Source: Aaosphaeria pasadenensis (Eukaryota; Ascomycota; Dothideomycetes; Pleosporales). From it: DNA of 64,000 nt. Positions within the stretch are counted from its first letter, which is position 1. Each line of letters opens with the position of its first letter. A program made the translations under genes and the position numbers. Below, piece by piece: positions 19,600-32,063 of the stretch. The DNA is taken from the NCBI GenBank assembly GCA_022813625.1, contig JAKLMB010000020.1, positions 1 to 64,000 on the forward strand, read 5' to 3'. The notes below the pieces were generated by a model. The model worked only from the letters and a program-made list of their open reading frames with translations, was not told the DNA's origin and did no database searches.

Positions 19600-21466
19600 G
19601 ACTTAGGGATTGCAACGGAATGCAGGGTGTCAGGGTTTTGGTGAATCAGGTTGAAGATTTTGAAAACCGGTCTGATTCAGAGTAACCTTAAGCAGACTTA
19701 TGGAGAGACCCTTGAGGTATATATGCCACAGGCTCGTCTGTTTTCAGGATGCAGGGGAAATTTATCTCGGAGACAACATCCAGGTGCAATGCTCTCATAG
19801 CAACTGGTAATGCCAAGATTTCAACAAGAGACACAACTGGATTACGACACGTCCAGGTAAGAACATACCTGCAAGTGGATCTCACAAACTCACCACTTGC
19901 AAGCCACATGGTTGGAGTTGAGTTAGTTCAGCTTCGCCATCCTCTATGTCAGTCCAAAACAGAGGGCGAGGTATGAGTAATGTAGCTTTTCCAGATCCAA
20001 TATTGCGATGACTCGTGAAGATTGGGAAACTTTAGTTTCAATCAGATGGAAATGCCGTGTAAATCTTGTTACCAATGTAGAGACCTATCTGAAAATCCTG
20101 AATCCGGAAACGTATGGCATGAGTAATGTATTCCCTGAAGTAGACGGTTTTAAGCTAGTGCACTTAGCACCCTTCGCACGCGTGATTATGACACCTTCGG
20201 CATCGCGACTCCAAAGACCGACGAATAGTTCACTAACAGAATTAAAGTCGTCATCTCTTGGCCTTGATGGTGGTGCAAGTGGATCATTGCATCTACTTTT
20301 GAGATAGTCTACTTTTGAGATACCTAGATAAACAGACGAAACAGTTCGTATCAATTTGAAAAATCTAGTTTTAATCTTTGATTATACTTAATTGCGCCCT
20401 AAATTGCGGGAAAAAAGCTCAAACCGCTCCCTGGTTGTTATTTATATACTATTGAATTTGGATTGAGTCCAACCGTTCCTCTTGATGGAGAGCAGTGTCG
20501 ATGCTACGGAGTTGGGAGGCGCAACATACGAGCAGGTCATGATCATCACGATCCTCTAACGAAGCGAGCTTTGGGTGGCCCTATAATTGGTCCCGTTCAT
20601 TCAAAGCAGCCTTTTCCAGGTGCCTTTAAAGCTTCAGTCTCTAGCATTTGGAAAGTCTGCTGAATGTTGGTAGGTTTACTAGTGGGTAAGCTCCTAAGCA
20701 TGGAGCCTCAAAAGACATGCATGCCATATTCGCTTATCATCTGCTTTTCAGGTAGATGGTTGACAAAATGTTCATCTCATATTTTCAGCACCTTTGGGCC
20801 CTTCATCCAGGAATAAGACAGTGCTTAGTAATAGAAATGGTCGTTTTTCTCAATCTCTCCTGCGACAATGTATCACATAAATTGAAATCAACTTCTTGTA
20901 ATAAAGGTTCTATGAGTGGTTTCATAAACTTGTGAGGGATATTCCGCTTTGCTTTCCGTAGCGTTGCCGAAGATAGGGACCAAATGCCTGCCTAGGTAAA
21001 TGAGCGCTCCGCAGTTGATACTACAAACAGATCAATAAATATAGTAGTGATGGTGAAGGTGGTCTCCATAAATACCTACAACTAAGGAGGGACGGAAGGT
21101 TATTGCAGTGTGGGTTTTGCTGGGTTGTACGCCAGGCGTGGCTGGCAAACCATCAAGCTGGGGATTCCTGGGGGCTAGTTGGGTCGTTGGCTAGTTGTTT
21201 ACCCCGCACATCCGGACGCGACTCATCTTCGACTTCCGCTCGCACGCATCTAGCCGTAATTTTCTATCATGCATGGCAGAGTTGGGCCCGGAAATCTTTG
21301 GGGGTAAATCCTATAACACCCCTTGGTGAAACTTGTTACTTTCCTCGCCATTCTTTGTTGCTGTCATACAAACTATTGACATGGCCTGCAGCGCGTCCAT
21401 GTCTAGGCGAGTTGTTTGATAGCCGAAGCCTTCTAATTCCTGCCAGTCACAGTCCTGGCCACAAAA
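19600..21466. other. Gene-poor spacer before the bZIP gene
   Basis: About 1.9 kb without a recognisable gene. Frames at 19749, 20008 and 21103 on the plus strand were read and show no motif, signal peptide or splice-supported extension. The sequence past 21100 is richer in G/C and is probably the bZIP promoter and leader. Confidence 0.55.
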
Positions 21467-23104
21467 ATGAACAATTCGGAGGTCGAAGGAGATGTTCCAA
21501 GGGGAAAGAAGCGTACAAGAGCTATCGCAAATCTTACCGAGGAGCAGTTACAACACAAACGAAATGTCGACCGAAAGGCTCAACGGGCTTTTCGCCAACG
21601 AACCAAGGATAGCATCTGCAGTCTCGAACTACAAATTGAGAATCTCCAAAAGGCAGCCGACGAGCGGCAAGTTAGATTTCAGGACGAACTGTCAAGTCTG
21701 CGTGAGAGCAATAGAGCATTATTACAATGCCTCGAGCGTATCACGGACTTGGCATCTGCAACAACTCGCTCCATGACTCAGGCGATTAACAACGATGGCA
21801 TGCCTTCCGTAGAGCATACTCGGGCAAAGAGTTCGGCAGAGTCATCTCCTTCTTGCCAGGGCAATTCTCCGCAAGTCCCTGCAGCTGTCGAGCTGGATGT
21901 CACCCCTGGCAACAACACAGACGATACTTTCCATCCCAATATCGTTCCATCCGACGCCCCTAGATCACCGACGTCACACCTGGAAATTGAGACTTTACAT
22001 GAACGAACTTTGTCGATATGCCATGATAGTGTCGCTCAGCAAAGAAACCACGACTATGGTCCCAACCCCCACACACCTTACGTGTTCAGCTACGAGTCAA
22101 GTGCAATACACCCTACCCTACCTACTAGCGCAACGGCTACGGGTTCTCCATCTTCTGGAATTTCACATTCTGGAAGCAATCAACGCTCCGCTACCAGTAT
22201 GGATGTTGCCAGTCTGACCCCTTCAGTATACCATGGGGCACCCGCTGATAACAATGATTATCACCCTCACATCGCGTCAGTTTCACTGGGGCCTGACAGG
22301 TCGGCCATCGATGGAACAAGCGAGCTATACCCAAATGCATGGAAAAATTCCGTCTTTACTGTTCTCCCAACTCATGTACCACCAACATGTCCCTTGGACG
22401 AAATTTTGCATAATTTCTTAAGAGCTCGAAGAGACATGCTTACGCAAGGATTGCCGGCTGAGAGTGTTATGGGGTCACCAAACCCTACAGTGAAAGCACT
22501 GCTTAATACCACTATGGCAAGTAGCGTACATCCGATATGTGGCGTTATGTCTGAAGTGTTGTCAACATTTCCACACGTGGACCAACCGGAGAAACTCGCC
22601 TTCTTCTATCTCATGTTCAAAACAATGAGGGTAATGATGAAGTTCGTGAACAAAGAAGGCACTATACTGATTCATTACTAGTGGCAAATTTCCCCTAGTA
22701 AGGATAGCTACCTTGCGATGCCGCCGTGGCTAAGGCCGACAGTAACACAGGTCACGGTGCCGCATGCTTTTTGGATAGACAATATCCCTTGGTATGAAAC
22801 GCCCACGCACTCCTAATACTGAGTTGAGCGTTTTTCTCACAATTCTTCTAGGCCTGGTGTGCGAGACATGCTTATTGAGAAGCCAGAGGATCATACATTT
22901 GAAATGTTCTCTCAATATTATTCACAAAACGTCCGCGTAAATTGGAAATTTGACAGCCGTGACGCGCTATCAAATATCGAAAATGAAGCTGTTCTGCATT
23001 CTATCTTCGAGAAGCACATCTGCAATCTCAAGAATTGGACTGTTTTGCCCGAATTTCAACGTCGTTTCCCAGCGATGACACCTGCAATCTACTCCCGCGA
23101 TTGA
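21467..23104 (+). CDS. bZIP transcription factor with DUF3425 C-terminal domain
   Basis: Three exons: 21467-22630, 22682-22791 and 22852-23104, with introns of 51 and 60 bp; 508 aa. The basic region at about 30-48 reads DRKAQRAFRQRTK, followed by a leucine-zipper-like coil (about 52-85). A long Ser/Thr/Pro-rich middle (about 90-280) is probably an activation segment. The C terminus (about 290-508) is the DUF3425 domain, ending WTVLPEFQRRFPAMTPAIYSRD. Such proteins are common regulators in filamentous fungi. The canonical Asn of bZIP basic regions is Asp (D35) here. It could control the neighbouring transporter, alcohol dehydrogenase and AtuA-like genes, but proximity is the only argument. Confidence 0.9.
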
Positions 23105-23710
23105 ATGTTATGCTTTCAAAGCATAGTCCTTGTGGATCCTTTATAGACGTTGTCAAACCTCTGTAAGTGGTACGCCATACTAAGCCTTGTATCAGGCTAC
23201 ATATACACACATTAGTTCTATAATTTTATCTATGGTGCATAATTCTTATCCCAGATTGAAATAGTGTTCTTTGTGATCTTTGATCGTTGGCTACAGTCTG
23301 CTTTCAGTGTATTTCTGGTAAAAGCTCAAGTAACATTCGAGTACAGATCATTCGACCAAATCATCACCGAGAAACATCAATATAGCTGAGTCCGATGATT
23401 TTGAGGGGCGACAGGAATGCACCGACTAGTGTCTCTACCAAAAACATTCTTGCAGTCAAATATATTCTTCCATATTTCTCTCTATCATTTTACACAGGTC
23501 CATTGGTATCAATGTGGTGTTCATTTGGCTTTGAGGAAGACTCTCTACAGGGACAGTGGATAAGACTAATCAGGAACGGGAACGTTTAATTGAATCTATG
23601 AACAATGCTGTTTATCCATGTTTGTATCTTGCATCATATCCTTCAGCCTGGAATGTTAAAACGGACACAAGATCAAGAACTCGTTGTCTCTGATTATTGG
23701 CCTGCCTCCG
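23105..23710. other. Intergenic, between convergent genes
   Basis: About 600 bp between the bZIP stop and the transporter stop. It should contain both 3' ends. No gene-like frame; the 64-codon frame at 23395 has no features. Confidence 0.55.
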
Positions 23711-25642
23711 CTACGCCTCGCTTTCGTTGGAGGAATCTTTTTCGACCTGTAGTTGCCATGGCTTAATAACAGAGCCTGGCTGAACCTGGGTACTCTCAGT
23801 GTCTATGATTATCTGGTCGAATATGAAATCGATTTCTTCAAGAGTCTTTCCGCTTGTCTGAAAATGCGCTTAGTGAATATTCGAATTGCCGTTGCATTGT
23901 GAAGATGATACTTACCTCGGGGAAAAAGAAGAAGGTGAAGGGAATGTTCAAAGTAATCATTACGCAAAAGAGCAGGTAGAATTTCCAACCAGCATTTTCA
24001 ATCGCGTGGGGTGCAATTTGAGCAATGACCTTCGTCACGATTAGCACTGGCATCTCCCCTCATTCGCAGTTTCGAATACTTACAAAGGTCCACAACCATT
24101 CCGAAAACGTGGCAACGGCAGATCCAACATGACGCAGTTGCATGGGTGTAATTTCTGCCGCATAAAGCCATGGAATAGAATTCCAAGACATGCCGAACGA
24201 TATTTCGTAAAGGAAAAGCATTGCAAGCGCCATGTTTGCGGTTGCCTTCGTATTGACTGCAATTCCAGCGGTAAAAATGGCCATGGCAGTAAGAAGTGCA
24301 ATTGAACCGAACAGTAATGTAGGACGACGGCCCAGCTTATCAAGAAAAAATATGGGCGGTAGTGTTCCTAGCCAAAAAGCAATCTGGATGCAGCCAGCAA
24401 CAAGACTGCTTGTCTCGCGAGACAGGCCAACGTTGACCTCTAATACAATAGTTACGTAGAAGGCAATTACGTTTATACCGGTAAACTGCTGCCAGAATTG
24501 GATCATAAAGCATAGAACGAGACGGCGTGTGTTCTTTACTGGAGTCTTGTCGTTGATAAGATCTTTGAATGAAAATTTGACCGACTCCTCTTCGAGCTGC
24601 AAGGCAGCCGCCATCTCCTCTTCGATCATCTTGACTTGGGGGTCGTCCACACTACTACCCTGCAGTCTGGCAAGAACACTCACTGCCTCTTCTTTGCGGC
24701 CTTGAGAATATAACCATCTATAGGACGCGTTAGCTCCTGATCATAATCATCGACAGATCTCGTCATTTTCCCTCCCTTCGAGGCAAGGTAACTCACCGGG
24801 GAGTCTCCGGAAGAAATGGAAGAGTAAAAATTGTGAACAAAGCAAAGACATTTTGAAATGCAATTGGGAATCGCCAGACAACCTGTAAGAGTATCAGTAA
24901 GGGAATTAGAAGAGCAGAATTTGAGCAGATCTATCGTCAGACCCACCTCTCCAGTCAGGTTTTTGATAGTTCCATAGTCCAACCAGTAAGCTACAACAGT
25001 GCCAAACTAGAAACAATCAGCATTTTGCGACAATTATCAACTGGTGTAGCCGCATACAATAACGATAGAGAGCTGTATTGCGACAGATCTACCTCGATAT
25101 TTTGCGGGTGAGCATTCCGATACGTATACTGGAATTGTGGACGTGTTCATGCCTAAGGTCCCTCGGTTAGTAGAATTCTCTTCCCGTCTTTCCACAATTG
25201 CTGCTCAACATTACACACCATTTCCGAGCCCAGAAACCAACCGACCGACAATCAGTTGCGCCGCCCCATAAGTGGCAGTTTGAATGACTCCGCCAACGAC
25301 CATAATCACACTTCCAAGAAGGACAGTGTTCTTTCGGCCCAGCCTGTTTCCAAATAAGGCAGCAAAGATACATCCAGCCAAACAACCAATATTGTACAGA
25401 GCCACAATGGTACCCAAGAAACTTGAACTCGGGCGTCCAATTGCGTCCAAAAAGCTTGGCTGCGTTACCAACCCACCAAGAACACCCTATGTCCATATGA
25501 TCTTAGTTTGAATATTTCCTTTCATATTAGGGAATGATCTAATACGTACCTGATCGTAACCAAAGAGCAAATAACAACTACCGGCACTGACAGTGATGGC
25601 CCATCGTAAGAGCCTGCCTTGCAGAAAATTGGAAAGTCCCAT
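23711..25642 (-). CDS. MFS sugar-type transporter
   Basis: Eight exons, all joined at GT-AG sites in one frame: 25550-25642, 25219-25486, 25058-25152, 24947-25006, 24797-24882, 24084-24717, 23916-24029 and 23711-23857; 498 aa. Sugar-porter signatures: FGYDQGVLGG at the end of TM1, NRLGRKNTVLLG, RLVSGLGNG, then PVYVSECSPAKYRGR (PESPR-type region), LPETPRWLYSQGRKEEA before the central loop, and QQFTGINVIAFY in TM7. The KLGRRPTLL repeat follows in the second half. The C terminus is a cytosolic tail with GKTLEEID. Substrate could be a hexose, pentose, quinate or lactose-like sugar. It is intact, unlike the decayed genes to its left. Confidence 0.9.
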
Positions 25643-26327
25643 GATTCCTGGATTTATTAAAGAATATCAACAATGTGATGCTCCAGTTCAATGGCGATGG
25701 GTAAAGGACGTTGTCAATCGAATGTGCACGTTTGATTCCGAGAAACCAGTGAAGCCTGACAAGTTGCGATGCTATATTGACATAGTATGTCCCCAGATTA
25801 AATAGAATCGTGAAGCCAAATACAATTGATGATGCGTGCGCCGTTCATGGCTAGCGCGACCTCTGACTCTGGGGTTGATAAAACATGAATCTGGGGATGG
25901 GTTCTCTGAAGTTGCGGAGAAATACTGTGCAGTATTCGGCAACCTACCAAAGCATACGAGGTATTCAGCTCAACCAGTCATGGACGGCAACGGCGGGGCT
26001 CCGTCTACTAGTTCCCACGGGAATGCAAATCCGCCGGCTTGCTAGTGCAATAATGTCCCTGGCATTAATCATGTCACTTATTTCTACCAGACACTACTCA
26101 TGCAACAATCCATGTGACCAAATTTTGGATAACATTAGTCATGACGCTCATGCGGTGAAGGTAGTCATGTTTCGATCAGCTCGATAGCATCTTTCAACTA
26201 CGCGGAGGCAAGCATTCACTAAGCCCGGAAATCGGTGCGTTTGGGACTTTAAACAAAATGTTGGCAACTTTGCAGTAAATACTATGCAATGACAATGGCA
26301 TTTCAATATTCCGTTTCATTTAGTCTA
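25643..26327. other. Intergenic, transporter promoter side
   Basis: About 685 bp upstream of the transporter start and downstream of the alcohol dehydrogenase stop. Short frames at 25836 and 25885 have no motif. Confidence 0.5.
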
Positions 26328-27731
26328 CTATTCAAAAACAACGCCTAAGCGTCCAGCGGTCTTTCCAGATGTCATCAAATCCACTGCTTTCTGAATATCA
26401 TGGATGTCATTGAATGTCGTAATATGAGACTGGATACCATGTTTGTGACTGAACTCGATGGCCTCGGGCATATTCTGTGGAATTCCACTACTCTTTCCAG
26501 CTACACGATACTTACCCAGCAATATATCTAGAGCGTTGATGGCCAAAGGTTGCTTCGGAATACCGGCAACCATTAATAGCCCGTTGATCCTGCGTTTCAT
26601 ACGTTAATGCAATGCTCGCATACCTGTAGCGTAGACGAAAGAATAAACTCTCACCTTAACGTCTTTGGCGCATTCTCATATGCCACGTTCGAGGCACTAA
26701 AGACAGCGGCGGCGTTGCAACCGCCTTTTGTGAAGCTCTTCACCTTAGTCTCAAAATCAGGCTCTGTCAGTGTATTGATGACCATATCAGCTCCTAATGC
26801 CTCAACCGCCTGCAACTGAGACTCCGAAATGTCAAGACCAACGACTTTCAACCCCAGAGCCTTTGCGTATTGAACCGCTGTGCCAGTTGGGTCAGCATTT
26901 TCGAGCGAGCTGCCGTCCCATATCTTACTAACCAAGATGACCAAGACCTCCACATCCTACAATGGCGATCCACTGATCAGGCTTTAGATCGCAACCCTTA
27001 ATTGCATGGTAGGCTATATTTTGGTTAGATCTCATATCAATAGAACAAGGTACAGGGTGCACATGCCTGTAATACCAGCACAGAACAACGGCGCCGCGGT
27101 AACTAACTCCATACCCAACGGAAGAACCATCGCGTTGCGATAGTCTGCAATGGAATATTCAGCAAAATGGCCATCACACTGGAAGCCGTGCAGACGCCCA
27201 GTGCCCTTCTCACACCAAATATTGTGCACTTGGCATCCTTCGCACTCATCTGCGACGATTAGAGACCATATCCATGTGTCTGTTTACTCGACGTACAACA
27301 AGCGTAGCTACAGCCCAAGCAACCTACTGCGTCCCCAACTTTGAAGCCTTGAACATTCTTTCCCATGGCAACAACGTATCCAGTATTTTCATGACCGATT
27401 GTGATTTTGTCAGTAGGGGGCTTCTCAGCTGTGTGGCCCCAGAACAGCATCTGGAAGAGAAAATTGTTAACCACAATCTCAGGTCGTAATACGAGTTAAG
27501 GCATACCAGGTCGGAGTGGCATAAAGATGCGCATTTTGTTTTGATCAGTATATCGTTATCTCCACAAACTGGAATCGGAACTTGATTGATTTCAATCTCA
27601 TTCGTTTTCTAGAAAAAAACCAAGGATTGTATTTAGCTTCACTTCTGTTTAAAGATTGCCTTCACGCTCAAGAAGCCACTCACCTGATTATACTGAGCCG
27701 CTAGCATATTTTTGACAGCCAATGATACCAT
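26328..27731 (-). CDS. Zinc-dependent alcohol dehydrogenase
   Basis: Seven exons: 27684-27731, 27507-27608, 27297-27450, 27067-27249, 26933-27013, 26655-26877 and 26328-26589; 350 aa. Catalytic-zinc ligands lie in CASLCHSDL and GHENTGYV. The structural-zinc cysteines are in GCSYACYECEGCQVHNIWC. The Rossmann motif GCGGLGHLAVQYAKALGLKVVGLD forms only after splicing. The intron at 27014-27066 starts GC (GCATGT) instead of GT; all others are GT-AG. Fungal members interconvert ethanol or other alcohols and aldehydes with NAD(H). Being tandem with the AtuA-like gene and the transporter on one strand suggests a small catabolic group. Confidence 0.9.
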
Positions 27732-28289
27732 CTTGAAATTTCCTGTTGTGTTTGAATATCGAACGAATGCTATAAGGAATGCGGAAGGAGAATTGGGGAA
27801 TGAATCTTGAGGTAACCGGTTCAAATGCGACTTTATTACAGACTTCGTAGATTGCCTTCAAGTAGTAGGACTCTGTAATTCTTTGTCAATTTCTAGTCAT
27901 GACGAACAACAATGCGTTGGCACGAAACAGGCATTTACCAGGACAAAAGTCCCGCTTTTTTCCGGACCACTACTATAATGACATGACAAAGGTTTCTGGC
28001 ATTGCAAAGAAAACAAATGACACAGGACAATCATACTGAGACAGCAACTAGTTCGCAAGGAGCTTGGACTAGCTACATTTTCCAGCGATTTATTTGCATT
28101 CGTACAACTACAATTTAACTATGGCTTTACGAGTTTGGTCAAGATGATGCATAGAGTCGAGATTTTCAATATTGCCACCATTTCAGTGGATCAGGGTCAC
28201 GAAACTTTCTGGAAAGAAATATAGGATTCATTGTTGGTGTCCGGTATTAAGTCTGAGCACCATTACTACTGCAAACAGTACGAAGAAGA
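27732..28289. other. Intergenic, alcohol dehydrogenase promoter
   Basis: About 560 bp between the alcohol dehydrogenase start and the stop of the next leftward gene. A/T-rich, no gene-like frame. Confidence 0.5.
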
Positions 28290-30270
28290 TTATATCCTTC
28301 CACGATCCAGAAACTTGTTCGGTATATCAACCCACTTACTCCTTAAGTATTCCGCAAGATTCTTACCGAGCACATCGTAGGTGGAACTGGAAGCGACACC
28401 TCTGTCAAGATGATCTTTGAGTAGGAAATGCACCGCTACATATTGAGTCAATACACTAAAATCCAAAAATGAGCAGCGCTGTTAAACTCACCCCAGATAT
28501 TCGGTAGCTCGAAGCGGAAGATTGGCTTTCCCGTGTCGTCCCCTCCAAGCAGGGTCCGTACTTTTTCAACCGTCAACAAACTTCGTAGCCAGTCCCATTC
28601 ATCTGCATTGCGAACAAAGAATCCCACGTTGCAGTCTGAGCCCTTATCTCCTGATCGAGCGTGCACGACATTTCCGAGAGGGGCCCTTGTTGTAGGGTTG
28701 AGTGTCGTAAGATCAATTGGCGCATTAGTCTCATATGTTTCCTGCTCGTAAAGGAAATCCTGTGTGTCAGTCGGTGGGGGAATCGATATTTCCAGGCCTT
28801 TGGATGGTATATAACAGGCATGCTTCACACTACTCTGCGGCAACAGAGTTACCCAATATTCGTAGTATGGCTTCGCAATTGCTTGCCTCGCATCAACGGC
28901 AAAGGTGGCGCCTGGGTAACTCTGCATGATGGTGTCCGTGACTGGCCGGAAGAAATTATTGATAGAGAGGGCAGATTCGTCCCGAGACTGTGCAAAAATG
29001 CGAACATCGACGGTAGCCGCATCCTGTGTATACGGATCTTCTGGACAGCGCCCATTGACGCGAAACTTGAGGCAGTGATATTTTGTTTCATCAAGCGCTA
29101 CCCGTACTTGACTTTCTAGCATCGCAGCCTTTTCCTCGATGTCAAGGCCGCACACGAAGTAATGGGCTTCCGCCTGGAAGCCTCCTTTCGCCGTGAGACC
29201 AACTTTAGTAGTCGGTGGAGGCTTGATACTACCAACGTTCGTGACACGCCTTGCAAATTTTAGCCTTATACGGTCATTACCTAGATGGGGGTGGTCCTGG
29301 GCACTTACACTCGATTTGTACCAACCTGTTCAATATTTATCTTATCCAAGATAGCTACAACGTCAGAATTGTAATAGTACGGTCCTTGTATTTCGTATAG
29401 CAACTGAGCTTTGCAGGTCTCCACGGTTACAATTCCGTCCCGATCCTGTTGCATAGTAACCTCGAATTCGCCGCTCGCCTCCATCTCCACAATTGGGAAA
29501 CCAAGATTCAATGCCGGCGACGGAAGACTTTTGAAACCCGAGAAGTTGCCACCTGTGACATATGTTGAGCACTCGATGAAATGCCCTGCAACGAATGCGT
29601 GAGCGAGCTTGTCGAAATCCTCTCTTTTCCAGCCGAAATAGTAGGCAGCACAACCAATCGTTGGCGAGGCGTCTGCGACGCGACCGCAGAGTACGATATT
29701 TGCTCCTCTTTTGAAGGCTTCGGCGATTCCAAACCCCCCAAGGTAGCATTGAGCATATATTGGATCGCACTCCCACTCGGATAGCAATTTTCCTTGTACA
29801 TTAAATCAGTATGATCGACATTGATTTCGTCTAGCTCACATACCAGTAGTCAAGCTCCTAAAATCTGAGCCATCAGCTGCCGCTTTTTTCACAACGTCAA
29901 AGACTTCGTCACCCCCGACCCAAGCAACATTTAGATCTAGCTCCCGCGCCTGAATCTCCCTGACCACTAGGTCATAGAGCTTCTTAGTGTCACTTGCGCC
30001 AGCGTTCACGGCGACCTTGATATTTCTGGACTCCAGATAAGGTAGAGCAGGCAGAAACGCTTCTGTGAACGAAGTTTCGAATTCTTCCGAGCCGCCATTG
30101 CTGTCCACTTTACCACCTCCTCTAGTGGTCATGTTATACTCTGACATCCAATCACCAACGATGAAATGAACATCTTCATTCTTGGCCAGATCGGCAAAAG
30201 CATGACGACGGTCTGTAACAGACCCCGACGCAGAAGCCACTCGGAGATTCGATTTTACGTTTGGGCTCAT
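28290..30270 (-). CDS. AtuA-like (DUF1446) acyclic terpene utilisation family protein
   Basis: Four exons: 29844-30270, 29309-29792, 28492-29249 and 28290-28435, with introns of 51, 59 and 56 bp; 604 aa. The long N-terminal AtuA domain is recognisable from VNAGASDTKKLYDLV, WECDPIYAQCYLGGFGIAEAF, CGRVADASPTIG and PPPTTKVGLTAKGGFQAE. The smaller C-terminal AtuA-like domain (about 495-585) contains ARSGDKGSDCNVGFFVR and AVHFLLKDHL, the latter gained only with the last exon. In Pseudomonas the family is needed for citronellol/geraniol catabolism; the fungal reaction is not known. The last exon is easily missed, since an unspliced frame ends at 28448. Confidence 0.9.
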
Positions 30271-30816
30271 GATTAGACAACAATAGGAATGTCGAATTAA
30301 GGTAGAAAGAATTAAAAAACGATGCGAGTAAAGCCTTGCAATTAATTAATATAACCCCCTCCCTTAGACCTCGGGTTTACCCTCAGAACGCGAACTACGA
30401 ATGATGATTACAGGTCTAATGGATGGTACATTAGTCATGTAAAACAAGGCAGTCATTAAAGCACTATTTGCGCCTATACTAATTATTACAGCACTGGCAG
30501 CTTAGCAGCAAATTAAAACAAAGAATAAGCAGGCACCAATAATGCTATGCAATTAGACTTCATGCATTACAGTTTACATGATTCCCTCTCGACTAGGCAG
30601 TTGGAGTGCAAGTCTCGATACTAGTGTATCTGGATACGGAGCAGTTGAGAACTAACCTGCCCAACTATTAATACTCGAACCCTAACATCACGAATTACTG
30701 CTGTTAGGTTTGTTTCAAATATACTCTATGAAATATTCTACAGAACTAACTAGTAGAAACTTGAATGTAATATGTAGACTTAAATATACATTGTAGTTAA
30801 TATATACTATACTATG
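30271..30816. other. AT-rich intergenic spacer
   Basis: About 550 bp, increasingly A/T-rich toward 30700-30800. No reading frame of interest and no repeat with clear ends. Confidence 0.55.
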
Positions 30817-32063
30817 TCAGTTTACTGCTGTTAATTCCAGCAGTATAAATGCAATGTAGGCAACTATCATTGCACTGCCTATCCATCGACAGAATCGTGC
30901 GCCAAACCAGACTGTTGCAGTAAATGCAGCTGTTGAACCCCACAGCATTCCCAGCTCAAGAAGACCAACATTGCCGCGTTGGAAATTCCCCTTCGTGTCG
31001 ATTATGACGATCCCAGAGCACAGCGTAAGCAGAAACATGTTGCTTCCGGCTGTATTGGCAACAAGAATCCCTATGTATCCTCGGCGCCCGCTCATCACAG
31101 CGATAAATTTCTCAGGCAGTGTTGTCGCGATTGCCAGAATAACCACTCCAAAACACACGTCTGACATCTTGAACTCGTCGACAATAGTAGAAGCAGCATG
31201 AGAGAGCACATATCCTGCAAGGCAGATGGCGAGGAACCCGAGCAAGAGATAAAAGACATGATACCTCAGGGATCGGCGCTTCAAGCGACTAGGGCGAGTC
31301 AACAGTGGTGTAGTAGAGTTGACGGGATTTAGGGTTGGGGTCCTCTGTCCGTTAAACTCGATATGGGGTGATTCGATGGCTTGATAGCTATCTCTTTCTG
31401 CATCGTTTCCCCTCTCCGTAGCGACATCGTTCTCTTCATCTCTGTCGTTGCTCTCGCCGGTGCTCCCATCATCGCTGTCATTGCTGCTATCGCTGTCGGA
31501 GCCGGTTGGAGCAGTCAAACTTCCTCTTTTGATCGCCCATCCCACGGATGCGATGTAGATACTGAACCCTGCGACTAGCAATATGCCGTGGATGAGCCAT
31601 ACAGACCTTGCTGGGAGATACAGCATCGGCACGGTAAAAGTAGTTAGACCAAGCAAAACGAGCGAGTACGCCCGTGAGCTTTCGTCAAAGTGAACACGCT
31701 CATCTTTGTTGTGAAACAAAAGGCCGAGAGAGAATGCACCTAGGATGTTTGAGATGGCAGACCCGACGATATTCCCGATGGCCAGCGATGCGCGATTGCG
31801 GGCAAGGGACGCGATAACAACAGCGAGCTGTGGTAGAAGGACTTAGCCAATAGGTAGGCGACAGAGAGTGTGATTTGCATTTGGTAACGCACCTCCTCCC
31901 ACTCCCCTCCTACAGTAACAAGGCTAATGACAGTTTCAGATATGCCTGTGCGATGGGCAACAATCGTCGTGTGGTCAATAAACTTGTCTGCGCCAAACTC
32001 CAACAGGAAGAGGGTGGCAACGAAAACAGCAATGTTGTACGCAACTGCGTCAACATCAACCAT
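30817..32063 (-). CDS. Sodium/calcium exchanger (CaCA superfamily) membrane protein
   Basis: Two exons, 31893-32063 and 30817-31827, with a 65-bp intron; 393 aa. Hydrophobic segments are arranged in two halves. The first alpha-repeat (GGEWEELAVV...GNIVGSAISNILGAF) is completed by splicing; the second is ATTLPEKFIAVMSGRRG...NTAGSNMFLL. The two halves are separated by a cytosolic loop very rich in Asp, Ser and Glu (SDSDSSNDSDDGSTGESND, about 145-180), which may bind calcium or be phosphorylated. It exchanges Ca2+ or another cation for Na+/H+ across an internal or plasma membrane. Start at 32063 directly precedes TM1. A frame at 32066-32275 just upstream could belong to an extra N-terminal exon, but no in-frame splice was found. 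Confidence 0.85.

Noticed and set aside
20008..20354. Overlapping frames on both strands in the spacer before the bZIP gene
   Set aside because: Neither translation resembles a protein family; both are short and lack splice-supported extensions.
21103..21612. 169-codon plus-strand frame overlapping the bZIP start
   Set aside because: It begins in the bZIP leader and runs into the bZIP coding region in another frame; no domain is visible.
13645..25642. A secondary-metabolite cluster centred on the P450
   Set aside because: A P450, SDR relic, aldehyde dehydrogenase, bZIP and MFS transporter are suggestive, but no polyketide synthase, peptide synthetase, terpene cyclase or prenyltransferase is present, and the transporter is of sugar type.
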